Of a DNA stretch of 64,000 nucleotides, positions 1 through 7,883 are shown piece after piece. Numbering within the stretch: the stretch's first letter is position 1; the number at the start of each line of letters is the position of its first letter. Position numbers and translations under genes: made by a program. Below the pieces are notes generated by a model. It was given only the letters and a program-made list of their open reading frames with translations, was not told the origin of the DNA and did no database searches. This DNA comes from an uncultured Selenomonadales bacterium (GTDB taxonomy: Bacteria > Bacillota > Negativicutes > Selenomonadales > Selenomonadaceae): positions 37,854-101,853 of the forward strand of contig CAMZHX010000009.1 of the NCBI GenBank assembly GCA_947307055.1, written 5' to 3'.

Positions 1-540
1 AATGTCAGCTTTTTTCGCGCCGTCGTTCATGAGGGCTTGAATATCGGTTTTGGCGAAAACTCCGCAGCGTGAAGCAATCGTGTAAATTTGCTTGCCCTTC
101 TCCGCCAGAGCATTCAAGCCGAGCGCGTCGGTCGAGAGTAAGCTCGCCATGTGGTCGATAAATGAGCCCGTGCCGCCCGCGCAAACGCCATTCATGCGGA
201 CTTCAGGCGCGTTGCCCAGATAAATAATTTTTGCGTCCTCGCCGCCCAGCTCAACAACAGTATCAGTCTGCGGAATAAATTTTTCAACCGCCGTCTGACA
301 GGCAATGACTTCCTGCACAAAGGGCAACGAAATTTTTTTAGCAATACCCATGCCCGCCGAACCAGCTAACGCTATCTTAAAAGTTTTCTCGCCAATGATA
401 TTTTTCAGCGACGTTAAAGAATTCGCAAGCGCAGAACCAATTTCCGAGAAGTGCCGCGCATAATTTTTAAATACAAGCCGTTCCTCGTCCATGACGACAA
501 GCTTAATCGTCGTGGAGCCGATATCTATTCCGACTTTCAT
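1..540 (-). CDS. 2-hydroxyacyl-CoA dehydratase activase (BadF/HgdC ATPase family), 3' end outside window
   Basis: Only the N-terminal 180 residues are in the window. The protein opens with an ASKHA phosphate loop (MKVGIDIGSTTIKLVV) and has a second nucleotide motif, ELGGEDAKI. Cysteines in VCAGGTGSFID and ASRCGVF match the two that, in each HgdC subunit, help hold the [4Fe-4S] cluster bridging the dimer. Family members use ATP to inject an electron into 2-hydroxyacyl-CoA dehydratases or related (R)-2-hydroxyacid systems; many Negativicutes carry a long fused form of about 1400 residues, which cannot be checked here. The start at 540 has a GAGGTG RBS. It diverges from ilvB. Confidence 0.85.
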   Translation of the reverse strand, partial: MKVGIDIGSTTIKLVVMDEERLVFKNYARHFSEIGSALANSLTSLKNIIGEKTFKIALAGSAGMGIAKKISLPFVQEVIACQTAVEKFIPQTDTVVELGGEDAKIIYLGNAPEVRMNGVCAGGTGSFIDHMASLLSTDALGLNALAEKGKQIYTIASRCGVFAKTDIQALMNDGAKKADI

Positions 541-564
541 AAAAAAATCACCTCGCCGCATGTA

Positions 565-593
565 ATTCTATAATTCTGCCTTCGCGGTGTCAA
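565..593 (-). promoter_or_regulatory. Promoter of the dehydratase activase
   Basis: On the minus strand TTGACA (588-593), 17 nt, then TAGAAT (565-570). The predicted start lies about 20 nt before the GAGGTG RBS. Confidence 0.65.
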
Positions 594-614
594 CGAAAAG
601 CCCGCTAAAATTTT

Positions 615-643
615 TTGCGCGACGAAAATTTCTGTGATAAAAT
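615..643 (+). promoter_or_regulatory. ilvB promoter with extended -10
   Basis: TTGCGC (615-620), 17 nt, TAAAAT (638-643), with TG one base upstream of the -10 hexamer. The transcript would begin about 25 nt before the ilvB start at 676. Confidence 0.6.
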
Positions 644-675
644 TTCGGCAACGGAAAAGTTTACGAGGTGATTTT

Positions 676-2346
676 ATGATAATGACGGGCGCAAAGGCAA
701 TCGTCGAGTGCTTGCGCGAGCGCGAGGTCGATATAATTTTCGGCTATCCGGGCGGAATGATTTTGCCGCTCTACGACGCACTTGTTGACGAAAAGGACAT
801 ACGACAAATTTTGGTGACGCACGAACAAAATGCGGCACATGCGGCGGACGGCTACGCGCGAGCGACTGGCAAAGTTGGCGTATGCATGGCGACATCTGGG
901 CCGGGCGCGACGAATTTAGTTACGGGAATAGCGACGGCGTTTATGGATTCAATTCCGCTTGTCGCGATAACGGGGCAAGTCGACACGGCACTTTTAGGAC
1001 GCGACGCCTTCCAAGAGACCGACATTTTGGATATAACAATGCCGGTCACCAAACATAATTTCAAAGTCAAAGAGGCGCGGCTTTTAGTCCCGACGATACG
1101 CCAGGCCTTTGAAATCGCTATGAGCGGGCGGCGCGGTCCGGTACTGGTCGACGTGCCACGAGATTTATTTTTCGCGGAGGTGGATTATCGCCCGCAGGAA
1201 GTCAAAGAAAAAGTTCCGGCTCAACCCGACGCCGATTTTATCATCTGCGCGGCGGAGGCGGCTGAAGAAATCGCCAAAGCTGAACGTCCCGCAGTCATTG
1301 TGGGCGGCGGAGCAATTTCGGCGGGCGCGTCCAAAGAAATCATCGCGTTCATTGAGAAATTCAATTTGCCGGTTGTCAATACGCTAATGGGAATCGGAGC
1401 TGTGCCGCGCAGTCACCCGCAAAATTTGGGCTTCGCAGGTATGCACGGTAAGAAGGCGGCTAATCACGCAATCGCGGCGGCTGATTTAGTTATCGCGGTC
1501 GGCAGTCGATTCGGCGACAGGCAAACAGGTAATATCAGCAAGTACACGCGCGCGAAAAAATTTATCCACATCGACATTGACCCCGCCGAGATTGATAAAA
1601 ATATCGAGGGCAGTTTAGGGCTTGCGGGCAACATGCAAGTTATCTTGAAACTTTTGATGCGACACGAGGCCAATAAAAATCGCGCGGAGTGGTGGCGGCA
1701 AATCGAGAGTTGGCAAGAGGAATACGACTACGACTATCAAGTCAATCGCTTGACAGTTCCTTGGGCAATGAATCAGATTGCAAAGAAAACTGCCGGTAAA
1801 AATTTTGCCTACGCGACCGACGTCGGACAACATCAAATGTGGGCGGCATTACATTTGCAGGTTGAGGAGCCGCGCACTTGGCTGACTTCGGGCGGACTGG
1901 GTACAATGGGATTCGGACTTCCGGCGGCTATGGGTGCTCAACTCGCCTACGGTAAAAATCGGCGCGTGATAAGTGTCAGCGGCGACGGCGGCATAAAAAT
2001 GACCGGCAATGAATTTTACACGATTGCCCGACTCAATTTGCCGATAATTTCGCTGATTGTCAACAATACAAGTCTCGGCATGATTCGCCAGCTGCAAAAA
2101 GTTTTCTACAAGGAACGCTACATTGCTTGCGAGCTGGATTATCAAATGGATTACGTTGCCTACGCGCAAAGTTTCGGGATAAAGGCGGAGGCTGTCTCGA
2201 CTCAAGAAGATTTTGCACACGCGCTAGCTACGGCTCTCGACGACAAAGAAAATCCCCGCGTCATAATTTTAAATGTCTGGCGCAGTTTCGTCGAACCTAT
2301 GACGAAGGGCGGCGCGAATATAAATGAGTTCGTGGAGTTTAAGTAA
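676..2346 (+). CDS. ilvB: Acetolactate synthase, large subunit
   Basis: A 556-residue ThDP enzyme that condenses two pyruvates (or pyruvate and 2-oxobutyrate) in branched-chain amino-acid synthesis. The three ThDP-fold domains are visible: GYPGGMILPLYDAL and the catalytic glutamate in THEQNAAHAADGYA near the N-terminus, a central domain, and the C-terminal metal/ThDP motif GDGGIKM...VNN. The start at 676 follows GAGGTG at 664-669; an in-frame codon at 634 lies before the predicted -10 box and is unlikely. No ilvN regulatory subunit lies next to it, so it must be elsewhere or absent. A catabolic AlsS role is less likely given the biosynthetic-type N-terminus. Confidence 0.9.
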   Translation: MIMTGAKAIVECLREREVDIIFGYPGGMILPLYDALVDEKDIRQILVTHEQNAAHAADGYARATGKVGVCMATSGPGATNLVTGIATAFMDSIPLVAITGQVDTALLGRDAFQETDILDITMPVTKHNFKVKEARLLVPTIRQAFEIAMSGRRGPVLVDVPRDLFFAEVDYRPQEVKEKVPAQPDADFIICAAEAAEEIAKAERPAVIVGGGAISAGASKEIIAFIEKFNLPVVNTLMGIGAVPRSHPQNLGFAGMHGKKAANHAIAAADLVIAVGSRFGDRQTGNISKYTRAKKFIHIDIDPAEIDKNIEGSLGLAGNMQVILKLLMRHEANKNRAEWWRQIESWQEEYDYDYQVNRLTVPWAMNQIAKKTAGKNFAYATDVGQHQMWAALHLQVEEPRTWLTSGGLGTMGFGLPAAMGAQLAYGKNRRVISVSGDGGIKMTGNEFYTIARLNLPIISLIVNNTSLGMIRQLQKVFYKERYIACELDYQMDYVAYAQSFGIKAEAVSTQEDFAHALATALDDKENPRVIILNVWRSFVEPMTKGGANINEFVEFK

Positions 2347-2384
2347 TTACTATTTTCTAGTGCCTTAAAAAGGAGGAAAAAATT

Positions 2385-3017
2385 TTGCGTTTGAGGAAAA
2401 AGCCTCATACAGACGAAAAACTAAAGCAGTTTGAAGACTTCGTAATAACCGACAAATCTCTTCTCCCATTTCCCATTTCCCTTTTCCCTTCCCCACACGT
2501 CGAACTCGGCACGGGCATGGGCGATTTCATAACGCAGATAGCCGAACGCAATCCGCAAATAAATTATATCGGGCTAGAGGTCGAGAAAACTTGCGTATTA
2601 TCGGCGGCGCGTAAAGTTCGCGAAAAAAATCTGTCGAACGTCCGCTTAATAGTCTTCGACATAAATAATATTTCGGAACTTTTCAGCGAACACGAAGTCG
2701 ACAGGCTCTACATAAATTTTTGCGACCCGTGGCCTAAAAAGCGTCACGCTAAACGCCGGCTAACTCACGTCCGCTTTTTGGAAATGTACAGGAAGATTCT
2801 AAAGCCCGACGGCGAAATTTATTTCAAGACGGACAATCGCGGGCTGTTCGATTTTTCGCTGGAGCAATTCGCTTTAGCAGGGCTTGAGGTTCGCAACGTG
2901 ACCAACGATTTGCACGCCAACGAGCCGCCCAATAACATTCGCACCGAGTACGAGAATAAATTCAGCGCGGCGGGCGTCCCGATAAATTTTTGCATTGCGA
3001 GGTTTGCTCATGGATAA
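2385..3017 (+). CDS. trmB: tRNA (guanine-N7-)-methyltransferase
   Basis: A 210-residue class-I SAM methyltransferase that makes m7G46 in tRNA. Motifs: VELGTGMGDF (SAM loop), NFCDPWPKKRHAKRRL (family signature), FKTDNRGLF. It starts at TTG 2385 behind AGGAGG (2371-2376). Residues about 26-37 (LLPFPISLFPSP) are encoded by a polypyrimidine R1 repeat (2459-2496) and replace the usual linker before the SAM loop; length and later motifs are intact, so the gene is probably functional. The stop overlaps the tsaD start by 8 nt. Confidence 0.93.
   Translation: MRLRKKPHTDEKLKQFEDFVITDKSLLPFPISLFPSPHVELGTGMGDFITQIAERNPQINYIGLEVEKTCVLSAARKVREKNLSNVRLIVFDINNISELFSEHEVDRLYINFCDPWPKKRHAKRRLTHVRFLEMYRKILKPDGEIYFKTDNRGLFDFSLEQFALAGLEVRNVTNDLHANEPPNNIRTEYENKFSAAGVPINFCIARFAHG
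2459..2496 (+). repeat. R1 half-element inside trmB
   Basis: Tandem TTCCC / TCCCATT units, the same pyrimidine arm as in the intergenic R1 palindromes at 6104, 10975, 14691 and 63165. It lies in frame within trmB. Confidence 0.8.
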
Positions 3018-4005
3018 AATTTTAACGCTGGGCATTGAAACGAGTTGCGACGAGACGGCGGCGGCAGTGCTTTGCGGCGGTCGCGAGCTTCTGTCAAATG
3101 TCATCTCGACGCAAATTCCGTTGCATCAGAAATTTGGCGGGGTCGTGCCTGAAATCGCGTCGCGAAAACATATCGTCAACATAATGCCGGTAATCGACGA
3201 GGCAATCAGCAAGGCGGGCGTCGAACTGCGCCAAATAAATCAAATCGCGGTGACGTTCGGACCGGGCTTAGCGGGCGCGTTGCTAGTCGGATTATCGGCG
3301 GCGAAGTCGTTAGCGTACGCGCTGAAAATCCCGCTAATCGCCGTCAATCATTTGGAAGGTCATATCTTCGCGAACTTCTTGAGCGCACCGCAACTTGAAC
3401 CGCCTTTCTTATCTCTAGTCGTTTCGGGCGGACATACCGCGTTGATAAAAATGACGGGCTACAATGAGTTTGAACTTTTAGGGCAAAGTCGCGACGACGC
3501 GGCGGGCGAGGCCTTCGACAAAATCGCGCGGGTCATGGGCTTGCCGTATCCTGGCGGCCCCGAAATTGATAAGCTCGCTAAGCTCGGCGACCCGAACGCA
3601 ATAACTTTTCCGCACCCAAAAGTTACCGGCTATGACTTCAGCTTTAGCGGGCTCAAGTCGGCCGTCCTAAATTTTTTGAACACCGCGCAGATGAAAGGCG
3701 ATTCAATAAATCCTGCTGACGTGGCGGCGAGCTTTCAAAGGACGGTCGTCGACACTTTGGCGGAAAAAACTTTGGCGGCGGCTCAAGAGTTCAAGCTCAA
3801 CAAAATAGTTTTGGCGGGCGGCGTCGCGGCGAATTCTTCTCTGGAGAAAACTTTGCGGACGGCTTGCCAACGTCGCGGGCTCGAATTCTTCTACCCGTCT
3901 AAAATTCTCTGCACCGATAACGCCGCTATGATTGCCTGTCGCGGCTACTATCAAAAAACTTTCGCTGATTCGACGCTCAACGCAGTACCGAATCTCGGAT
4001 TGTGA
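3010..4005 (+). CDS. tsaD: tRNA N6-threonylcarbamoyladenosine synthase subunit TsaD
   Basis: A 331-residue ASKHA-fold protein, close to the usual 335-345, that transfers threonylcarbamoyl to A37 of ANN-decoding tRNAs together with TsaB and TsaE. Evidence: GIETSCDETAAAV at the N-terminus, metal-binding NHLEGHIFANF, SGGHTALI, DDAAGEAFDK, and VLAGGVAANS near the C-terminus. ATG 3010 sits inside the trmB stop region with GAGG at 2999-3002; a TTG at 2995 has no RBS. Translational coupling with trmB is likely. Confidence 0.95.
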   Translation: MDKILTLGIETSCDETAAAVLCGGRELLSNVISTQIPLHQKFGGVVPEIASRKHIVNIMPVIDEAISKAGVELRQINQIAVTFGPGLAGALLVGLSAAKSLAYALKIPLIAVNHLEGHIFANFLSAPQLEPPFLSLVVSGGHTALIKMTGYNEFELLGQSRDDAAGEAFDKIARVMGLPYPGGPEIDKLAKLGDPNAITFPHPKVTGYDFSFSGLKSAVLNFLNTAQMKGDSINPADVAASFQRTVVDTLAEKTLAAAQEFKLNKIVLAGGVAANSSLEKTLRTACQRRGLEFFYPSKILCTDNAAMIACRGYYQKTFADSTLNAVPNLGL

Positions 4006-4014
4006 GGTAACTTT

Positions 4015-4452
4015 ATGGAACTTAAAAGTCTTGGGAAAATCACTGATTACAAATACGACTACGCGCCCGAATTTTTAGAGGCGATTGAAAACCGCAATAG
4101 CGGCCGAAATTATTTCGTGACGCTCACCAGCGAAGAATTTACTTGCCTTTGCCCGATAACTCATCAGCCCGATTACGCCACGATTAAAATTCGCTACGTC
4201 CCCGATAAAAAACTCGTCGAGAGCAAAAGCCTAAAGCTTTACCTGACGAGCTTTCGCAATCACGGCACCTTTCACGAGGACGTTATTAACACGATTGCCG
4301 ACGACTTGATTAAACTTTTGGAGCCGCGCTATTTGGAGGTCGAAGGGCTTTTCAAAGCTCGCGGCGGCATTTCGATTGTGCCGTTCGTAAATTATGGGCG
4401 CGGCGAGTTCGAGGACATCGCGAAAAAAATTCTGGTTGATAGACATGCTTAG
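4015..4452 (+). CDS. queF: NADPH-dependent 7-cyano-7-deazaguanine reductase
   Basis: A 145-residue short, Bacillus-type (unimodular) QueF that reduces preQ0 to preQ1 in queuosine synthesis. The T-fold signature is clear: [14 protein letters not shown] with the nucleophilic cysteine, and [20 protein letters not shown], the QueF motif for NADPH binding. RBS GAGGTAA precedes ATG 4015. It follows two tRNA-modification genes, which supports the call. Its stop overlaps the next start by 8 nt. Confidence 0.95.
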   Translation: MELKSLGKITDYKYDYAPEFLEAIENRNSGRNYFVTLTSEEFTCLCPITHQPDYATIKIRYVPDKKLVESKSLKLYLTSFRNHGTFHEDVINTIADDLIKLLEPRYLEVEGLFKARGGISIVPFVNYGRGEFEDIAKKILVDRHA

Positions 4453-5269
4453 ACAAAAACGACTCGCACTGATTAACGACGTGACAGGCTTTGGGCGATG
4501 TTCGGTGACGGTCGAGCTGCCGATAATTTCCGCGCTGAAAATTCAAGTCTGCCCGTTGCCGACCGCGTTATTGAGTGTGCACACGGGCTTTCAAAATTAT
4601 TTTATGGACGACTTCACCGACCGCATGGAAATTTACACCGACAGCTGGCAGAAAAATAATCTGACGTTCGACGCAATCGCCACAGGATTTTTAGGTTCAG
4701 CCGCGCAGATTGAAATTGTCCGCCACGTCATTAAAAATTTCCCTGCCGTCGTGATTATCGACCCCGTCATGGGCGACCACGGCAAAATTTATAAGTCGTA
4801 CACGCGGGAAATGTGCCGACGTATGCGCGAGCTGTTGGAATTCGCCGACCTCGTCACGCCCAATCTAACTGAGGCTTGCGAACTTTTATGCGTGCCCTAT
4901 CGCGAAAAAATTTCTGATTCGGAACTTGCGACGATGGCGGCGAATATTGCGGCGAAAACTCGCGGCGGGCGCGTCGTGATAACCGGCGTGACCCTCGACC
5001 TCGATGACGGCTCCAACATTGCCAATTTCATTTTCGACCGCGGCGAGATTAGTTTTGTGACTTCGCGGCGATTAGGCGGCGACAGGTCGGGCACCGGCGA
5101 CGTATTTTTTGCAGTGGCGGCGGCGTCTTGGCTAAACGGCGAAAATTTAATCGACGCGACGACTAAAGCCGCTGATTTCGTTGCAAAGTGCATTGCGCAC
5201 GCCGAAAAATTAAATTTGCCGTGGAATTGGGGCTTGCCCTTCGAGGAGTTCCTAACTGAATTGAAATAA
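4445..5269 (+). CDS. Pyridoxal/pyridoxamine kinase-like protein (PfkB/ribokinase superfamily)
   Basis: A 274-residue kinase resembling PdxK/PdxY and ThiD. It opens with [15 protein letters not shown], has [27 protein letters not shown], and the catalytic-base region [16 protein letters not shown] with the GTGD anion hole. The likely role is phosphorylation of pyridoxal or pyridoxamine for PLP salvage; phosphomethylpyrimidine kinase is less likely. The start at 4445 overlaps queF (ATGCTTAG), suggesting coupling; there is no strong RBS of its own. It is the last gene of the run and is followed by a terminator. Confidence 0.8.
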   Translation: MLRQKRLALINDVTGFGRCSVTVELPIISALKIQVCPLPTALLSVHTGFQNYFMDDFTDRMEIYTDSWQKNNLTFDAIATGFLGSAAQIEIVRHVIKNFPAVVIIDPVMGDHGKIYKSYTREMCRRMRELLEFADLVTPNLTEACELLCVPYREKISDSELATMAANIAAKTRGGRVVITGVTLDLDDGSNIANFIFDRGEISFVTSRRLGGDRSGTGDVFFAVAAASWLNGENLIDATTKAADFVAKCIAHAEKLNLPWNWGLPFEEFLTELK

Positions 5270-5272
5270 AAA

Positions 5273-5308
5273 AGCGCGTTGCCTTTTCGGAGGTCGCGCT
5301 AATTTTTT
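5273..5308. terminator. Bidirectional terminator between the pyridoxine-kinase-like gene and the SDR
   Basis: AGCGCG (5273-5278) pairs with CGCGCT (5295-5300), followed by T6 on the plus strand. A-rich sequence at the other end serves the convergent minus-strand gene. Confidence 0.7.
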
Positions 5309-6092
5309 ATGTGTAGGAGCCGACGATATAGCCGCCGTCGACGAAGAAATTTTGTCCGGTAATCCAGGCGGCGCGCTCGCTCAACAAGAATAAAATCACG
5401 CCCGCAACGTCTTCAACCGTGCCCGCGCCGAGTAGCTGATTGGAAATGACTTTGTCGCCGACCGCCGCCGTGTACAATTCATTTTGCGTCATTTCGGTTT
5501 TGACCAGCGCGGGAGCGACCGAATTTATCCTGTGCTTGTTGCGGATAATTTCTTTGGCAAACGACTTGACCGCCGCTTGAACTGCCGCCTTCGCCGCCGA
5601 GTACGCGAATAGACTTTTGCCTGCGAACTCGCCCGCCACCGAACTCATCAGCACAAATGACGCGCCGCCGTCCGAAAATTTTTTACGCGTCGCCGTTTGC
5701 AAAAAGTTTACCGCGCCCCAAAAGCTCGTGTCGAAAATTTTATGCGCAAGCGTCTCGTCGAAGGAATTCAGCGGCGTTAATCCCCATATGCCCGCCGTGT
5801 AAACTGCACCGTTAATTCTGCCAACTGTGCTCGTGAAATTCTCTAAGACCGCTGACCAATCTTCCGCTCGCGCCGTGAGCACGTCGAGTTGCTCCGTAAA
5901 AATTCGCGGCGGGTGCTTCACCAAGTTGACCGGCGAACTCCTTTTTAAAGCGTCGAGCCGCTCCAAGTTTCGCCCGATTGCTAAAATATTTGCGCCGCTG
6001 TGCGATAGTTCAAAGGCAGTCTGCTTGCCAATCCCGGACGACGCGCCTACTACTACAAAATTTTTCCCTCTGAAATCAAAAGTCACGCTCAT
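5307..6092 (-). CDS. Short-chain dehydrogenase/reductase (FabG-like)
   Basis: A 261-residue classical SDR with a Rossmann NAD(P) motif (VVGASSGIGKQ), a catalytic serine in LMSSVAG, YSAAKAAV (YxxxK), and NSVAPALVKTEM after the active site. The substrate is unknown. It is last in a minus-strand operon with an acyl carrier protein and split UxaA subunits, so either a sugar-acid oxidoreductase or a 3-oxoacyl reductase role is possible. RBS AGGAGG is directly behind an R1 repeat, about 100 nt downstream of the UxaA stop. Confidence 0.85.
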   Translation of the reverse strand: MSVTFDFRGKNFVVVGASSGIGKQTAFELSHSGANILAIGRNLERLDALKRSSPVNLVKHPPRIFTEQLDVLTARAEDWSAVLENFTSTVGRINGAVYTAGIWGLTPLNSFDETLAHKIFDTSFWGAVNFLQTATRKKFSDGGASFVLMSSVAGEFAGKSLFAYSAAKAAVQAAVKSFAKEIIRNKHRINSVAPALVKTEMTQNELYTAAVGDKVISNQLLGAGTVEDVAGVILFLLSERAAWITGQNFFVDGGYIVGSYT

Positions 6093-6103
6093 AGAAAGCC
6101 TCC

Positions 6104-6200
6104 TTAAGGGAAAAGGGAGATGGGAGAAGGGAAAAGTAGAGATAAGACTTTTCCCATTTCCTATTCCCCTTTTCCCATTTCCCTTTTCCCTTTTCCCTTA
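6104..6200. repeat. R1 palindromic element (full copy)
   Basis: A purine arm of GGGAAAA/GGGAGAT units and a pyrimidine arm of TTTTCCC/ATTTCCC units face each other around a core GGGAAAAGT (6129-6137), loop agagataag, ACTTTTCCC (6147-6155). One end abuts the uxaA stop (6201-6203); the other abuts the AGGAGG of the SDR. Confidence 0.85.
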
Positions 6201-7361
6201 TCAAACAAATCTGCAAACGTGGTCGACCGCGATATCCGAAAAGCCGTAAGCTTCCGCCTTCGTGAGCCGCCCGTTGCAAACGTCATGAATTTTTTTCAAA
6301 AGCAAATCGCCCGCGCCGCCAATCGTCAAATCGCCCGCAATTATCCCGCTCAAGTCCACGTCGATATTATCCGCCATCCACGAATAAGTTTGCGCGTTGG
6401 CAGTGACTTTGAGCACGGGAACAATCGCGTTACCGGTCGGAGTGCCGCGCCCCGTCGTGAAAATTATCGCATTGCAACCCGCCGCAACCATCGACGTTAC
6501 CGACGAAATGTCATAGCCCGCCGTGTCCATGACGATTGCCCCGCGCTTAGTCGGACGTTCCGCTTGCTTCAAAACTTCGACAATCGGACGCGTGCCGCCT
6601 TTGCGAATACAGCCCAAACTTTTTTCATCAATCGTCGAGAGCCCACCGAATTTATTGCCCGGCGTCGGCTGACCTGCTCGGCAATCTTGACCTGCCGCTA
6701 GCAAATGCTTTTCATAGTCCGCGCAGATTTTTATGATTTGGTTATGGAGTTCGGGAGTAGTTGCGCGCCTGGCTAAAACGTGTTCGCCGCCAATCCACTC
6801 AATCGATTCGCTCATCAAAGTCGACGCGCCCAAGTCAATCAATTTGTCGCTGAGTTCGCCGACCGCAGGATTTGATGCTATACCGCTTGTCGCGTCCGAG
6901 CCGCCGCACTCAATCCCCAACAAAAGTTCCGAGATGTCGCAAAGTTCTTTCTGTTGGAGACCAGCCTCCGCCGCCAAGTCGCGAGCCGCTCTGACTGCCT
7001 TTTCAATCGTCTTGAGCGTGCCGCCTTCCTCCTGAATCCCAAACGATACGACCGGCTTGCTCGTCATCGATTTAATTTTGTCGCGCAATTTGTTATGCGG
7101 GACGGTCTCGCAACCCAGCCCGATTATCACCACGCCATAAACATTCGGATTGCACGCGAAGCCCGTCAAAATTTTCTGCGACATATCGGTATTGGCTTGC
7201 ACGTCGGAACAGCCCGTGTTGAAAATTATATTGACCGCGCCGCGAATTTGACTAGCGACGATTCTGGCAGTTTCGCTCCCGCAAGCGCACGTCGGCAAAA
7301 TCAAAACGTGATTCCGAATCCCTGCGCGGCCGTCGGCTCTCTTATATCCTAAAAAGTTCAT
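6201..7361 (-). CDS. UxaA-family hydrolyase, catalytic (large) subunit
   Basis: A 386-residue protein matching the C-terminal part of altronate/galactarate dehydratases. Typical stretches are GYKRADGRAGIRNHVLI, NTGCSDVQAN, IIGLGCETV, LLGIECGGSDATSG and FTTGRGTPTG. The N-terminal SAF domain is a separate gene directly upstream; its stop and this ATG are adjacent with no gap, so the two products probably form one enzyme. The substrate is a hydroxy acid, probably a sugar acid; altronate itself cannot be assigned because no uronate genes are nearby. Confidence 0.85.
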   Translation of the reverse strand: MNFLGYKRADGRAGIRNHVLILPTCACGSETARIVASQIRGAVNIIFNTGCSDVQANTDMSQKILTGFACNPNVYGVVIIGLGCETVPHNKLRDKIKSMTSKPVVSFGIQEEGGTLKTIEKAVRAARDLAAEAGLQQKELCDISELLLGIECGGSDATSGIASNPAVGELSDKLIDLGASTLMSESIEWIGGEHVLARRATTPELHNQIIKICADYEKHLLAAGQDCRAGQPTPGNKFGGLSTIDEKSLGCIRKGGTRPIVEVLKQAERPTKRGAIVMDTAGYDISSVTSMVAAGCNAIIFTTGRGTPTGNAIVPVLKVTANAQTYSWMADNIDVDLSGIIAGDLTIGGAGDLLLKKIHDVCNGRLTKAEAYGFSDIAVDHVCRFV

Positions 7362-7646
7362 TTAAATCATCTCACTTGTATAATCTCTTGGCACGCTGAA
7401 AATATTTTCGTGCGAAACCCAGCCGCCCTTAGCAATGTCGCTTGACGCCTCGCCGATAATCTCGCCGTACTTGAAAATTTTATCGCCCTTGCAAATTTCT
7501 TTGAGCGCGACCTTATGCCAAATCGGAATATCTTCGACGCAAAAAATTTCGTCGCCGCCAAGAATTTTAATTTTATCGCCCGCCTTAGCCGCCGCCGTGC
7601 AAGTCGCGACGTTGTCTTTGGCGTCGAGCAAAATAGCATTTATCAT
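7362..7646 (-). CDS. UxaA-family hydrolyase, SAF-domain (small) subunit
   Basis: A 94-residue SAF domain equivalent to the N-terminus of UxaA/GarD. Seen: NAILLDAKDNVATCTAAAKA, HKVALKEICKGDKIFKYGE, IGEASSDIAKGGWVSHEN. The HKVAL and GWVSHEN signatures are characteristic. The RBS (GGTGAGG) and start overlap the end of the acyl carrier protein gene (TCATGA). Known split UxaA enzymes consist of this pair. Confidence 0.88.
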   Translation of the reverse strand: MINAILLDAKDNVATCTAAAKAGDKIKILGGDEIFCVEDIPIWHKVALKEICKGDKIFKYGEIIGEASSDIAKGGWVSHENIFSVPRDYTSEMI

Positions 7647-7870
7647 GACGCCTCACCCCCAGCGAGCTTGAATAAATCTTCGACGGTCTGCGCGGATTTA
7701 ATTTCTTCGGGCGCGACCTTCCGATTTGATGTTGTGTTGCAGAATGAAAAAAATGATACCATGCTTAGCGAGTCCCAATCCTCCACGTCAGCGAGGCGCG
7801 TCGCCAAATTTATTTCCGCGTCCGTGTCCATTAGCTCGACAAGTCTTTTGATAAATTCTTCAGCCGTCAT
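7643..7870 (-). CDS. Acyl carrier protein-like protein
   Basis: A 75-residue four-helix carrier protein. DWDSLSMVSF holds the serine that would carry 4'-phosphopantetheine, and acidic residues flank it. The start at 7870 has a strong AGGAGGGG RBS; the frame stays open further upstream but without start signals. It is not the housekeeping acpP because no fab genes surround it. It sits between a NeuD-like acyltransferase and the UxaA pair, so it may carry the acyl group for a dedicated modification. This is inference. Confidence 0.8.
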   Translation of the reverse strand: MTAEEFIKRLVELMDTDAEINLATRLADVEDWDSLSMVSFFSFCNTTSNRKVAPEEIKSAQTVEDLFKLAGGEAS

Positions 7871-7883
7871 AAAAATTCCCCTC

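Noticed and set aside
676..2346. Catabolic acetolactate synthase AlsS
   Set aside because: The N-terminal GYPGG motif and overall pattern fit biosynthetic IlvB better, though absence of ilvN leaves some doubt.
6120..6701. Long open frame on the plus strand opposite uxaA
   Set aside because: It begins inside the R1 repeat and lies antisense to a clear UxaA gene; no RBS and no protein-like composition.
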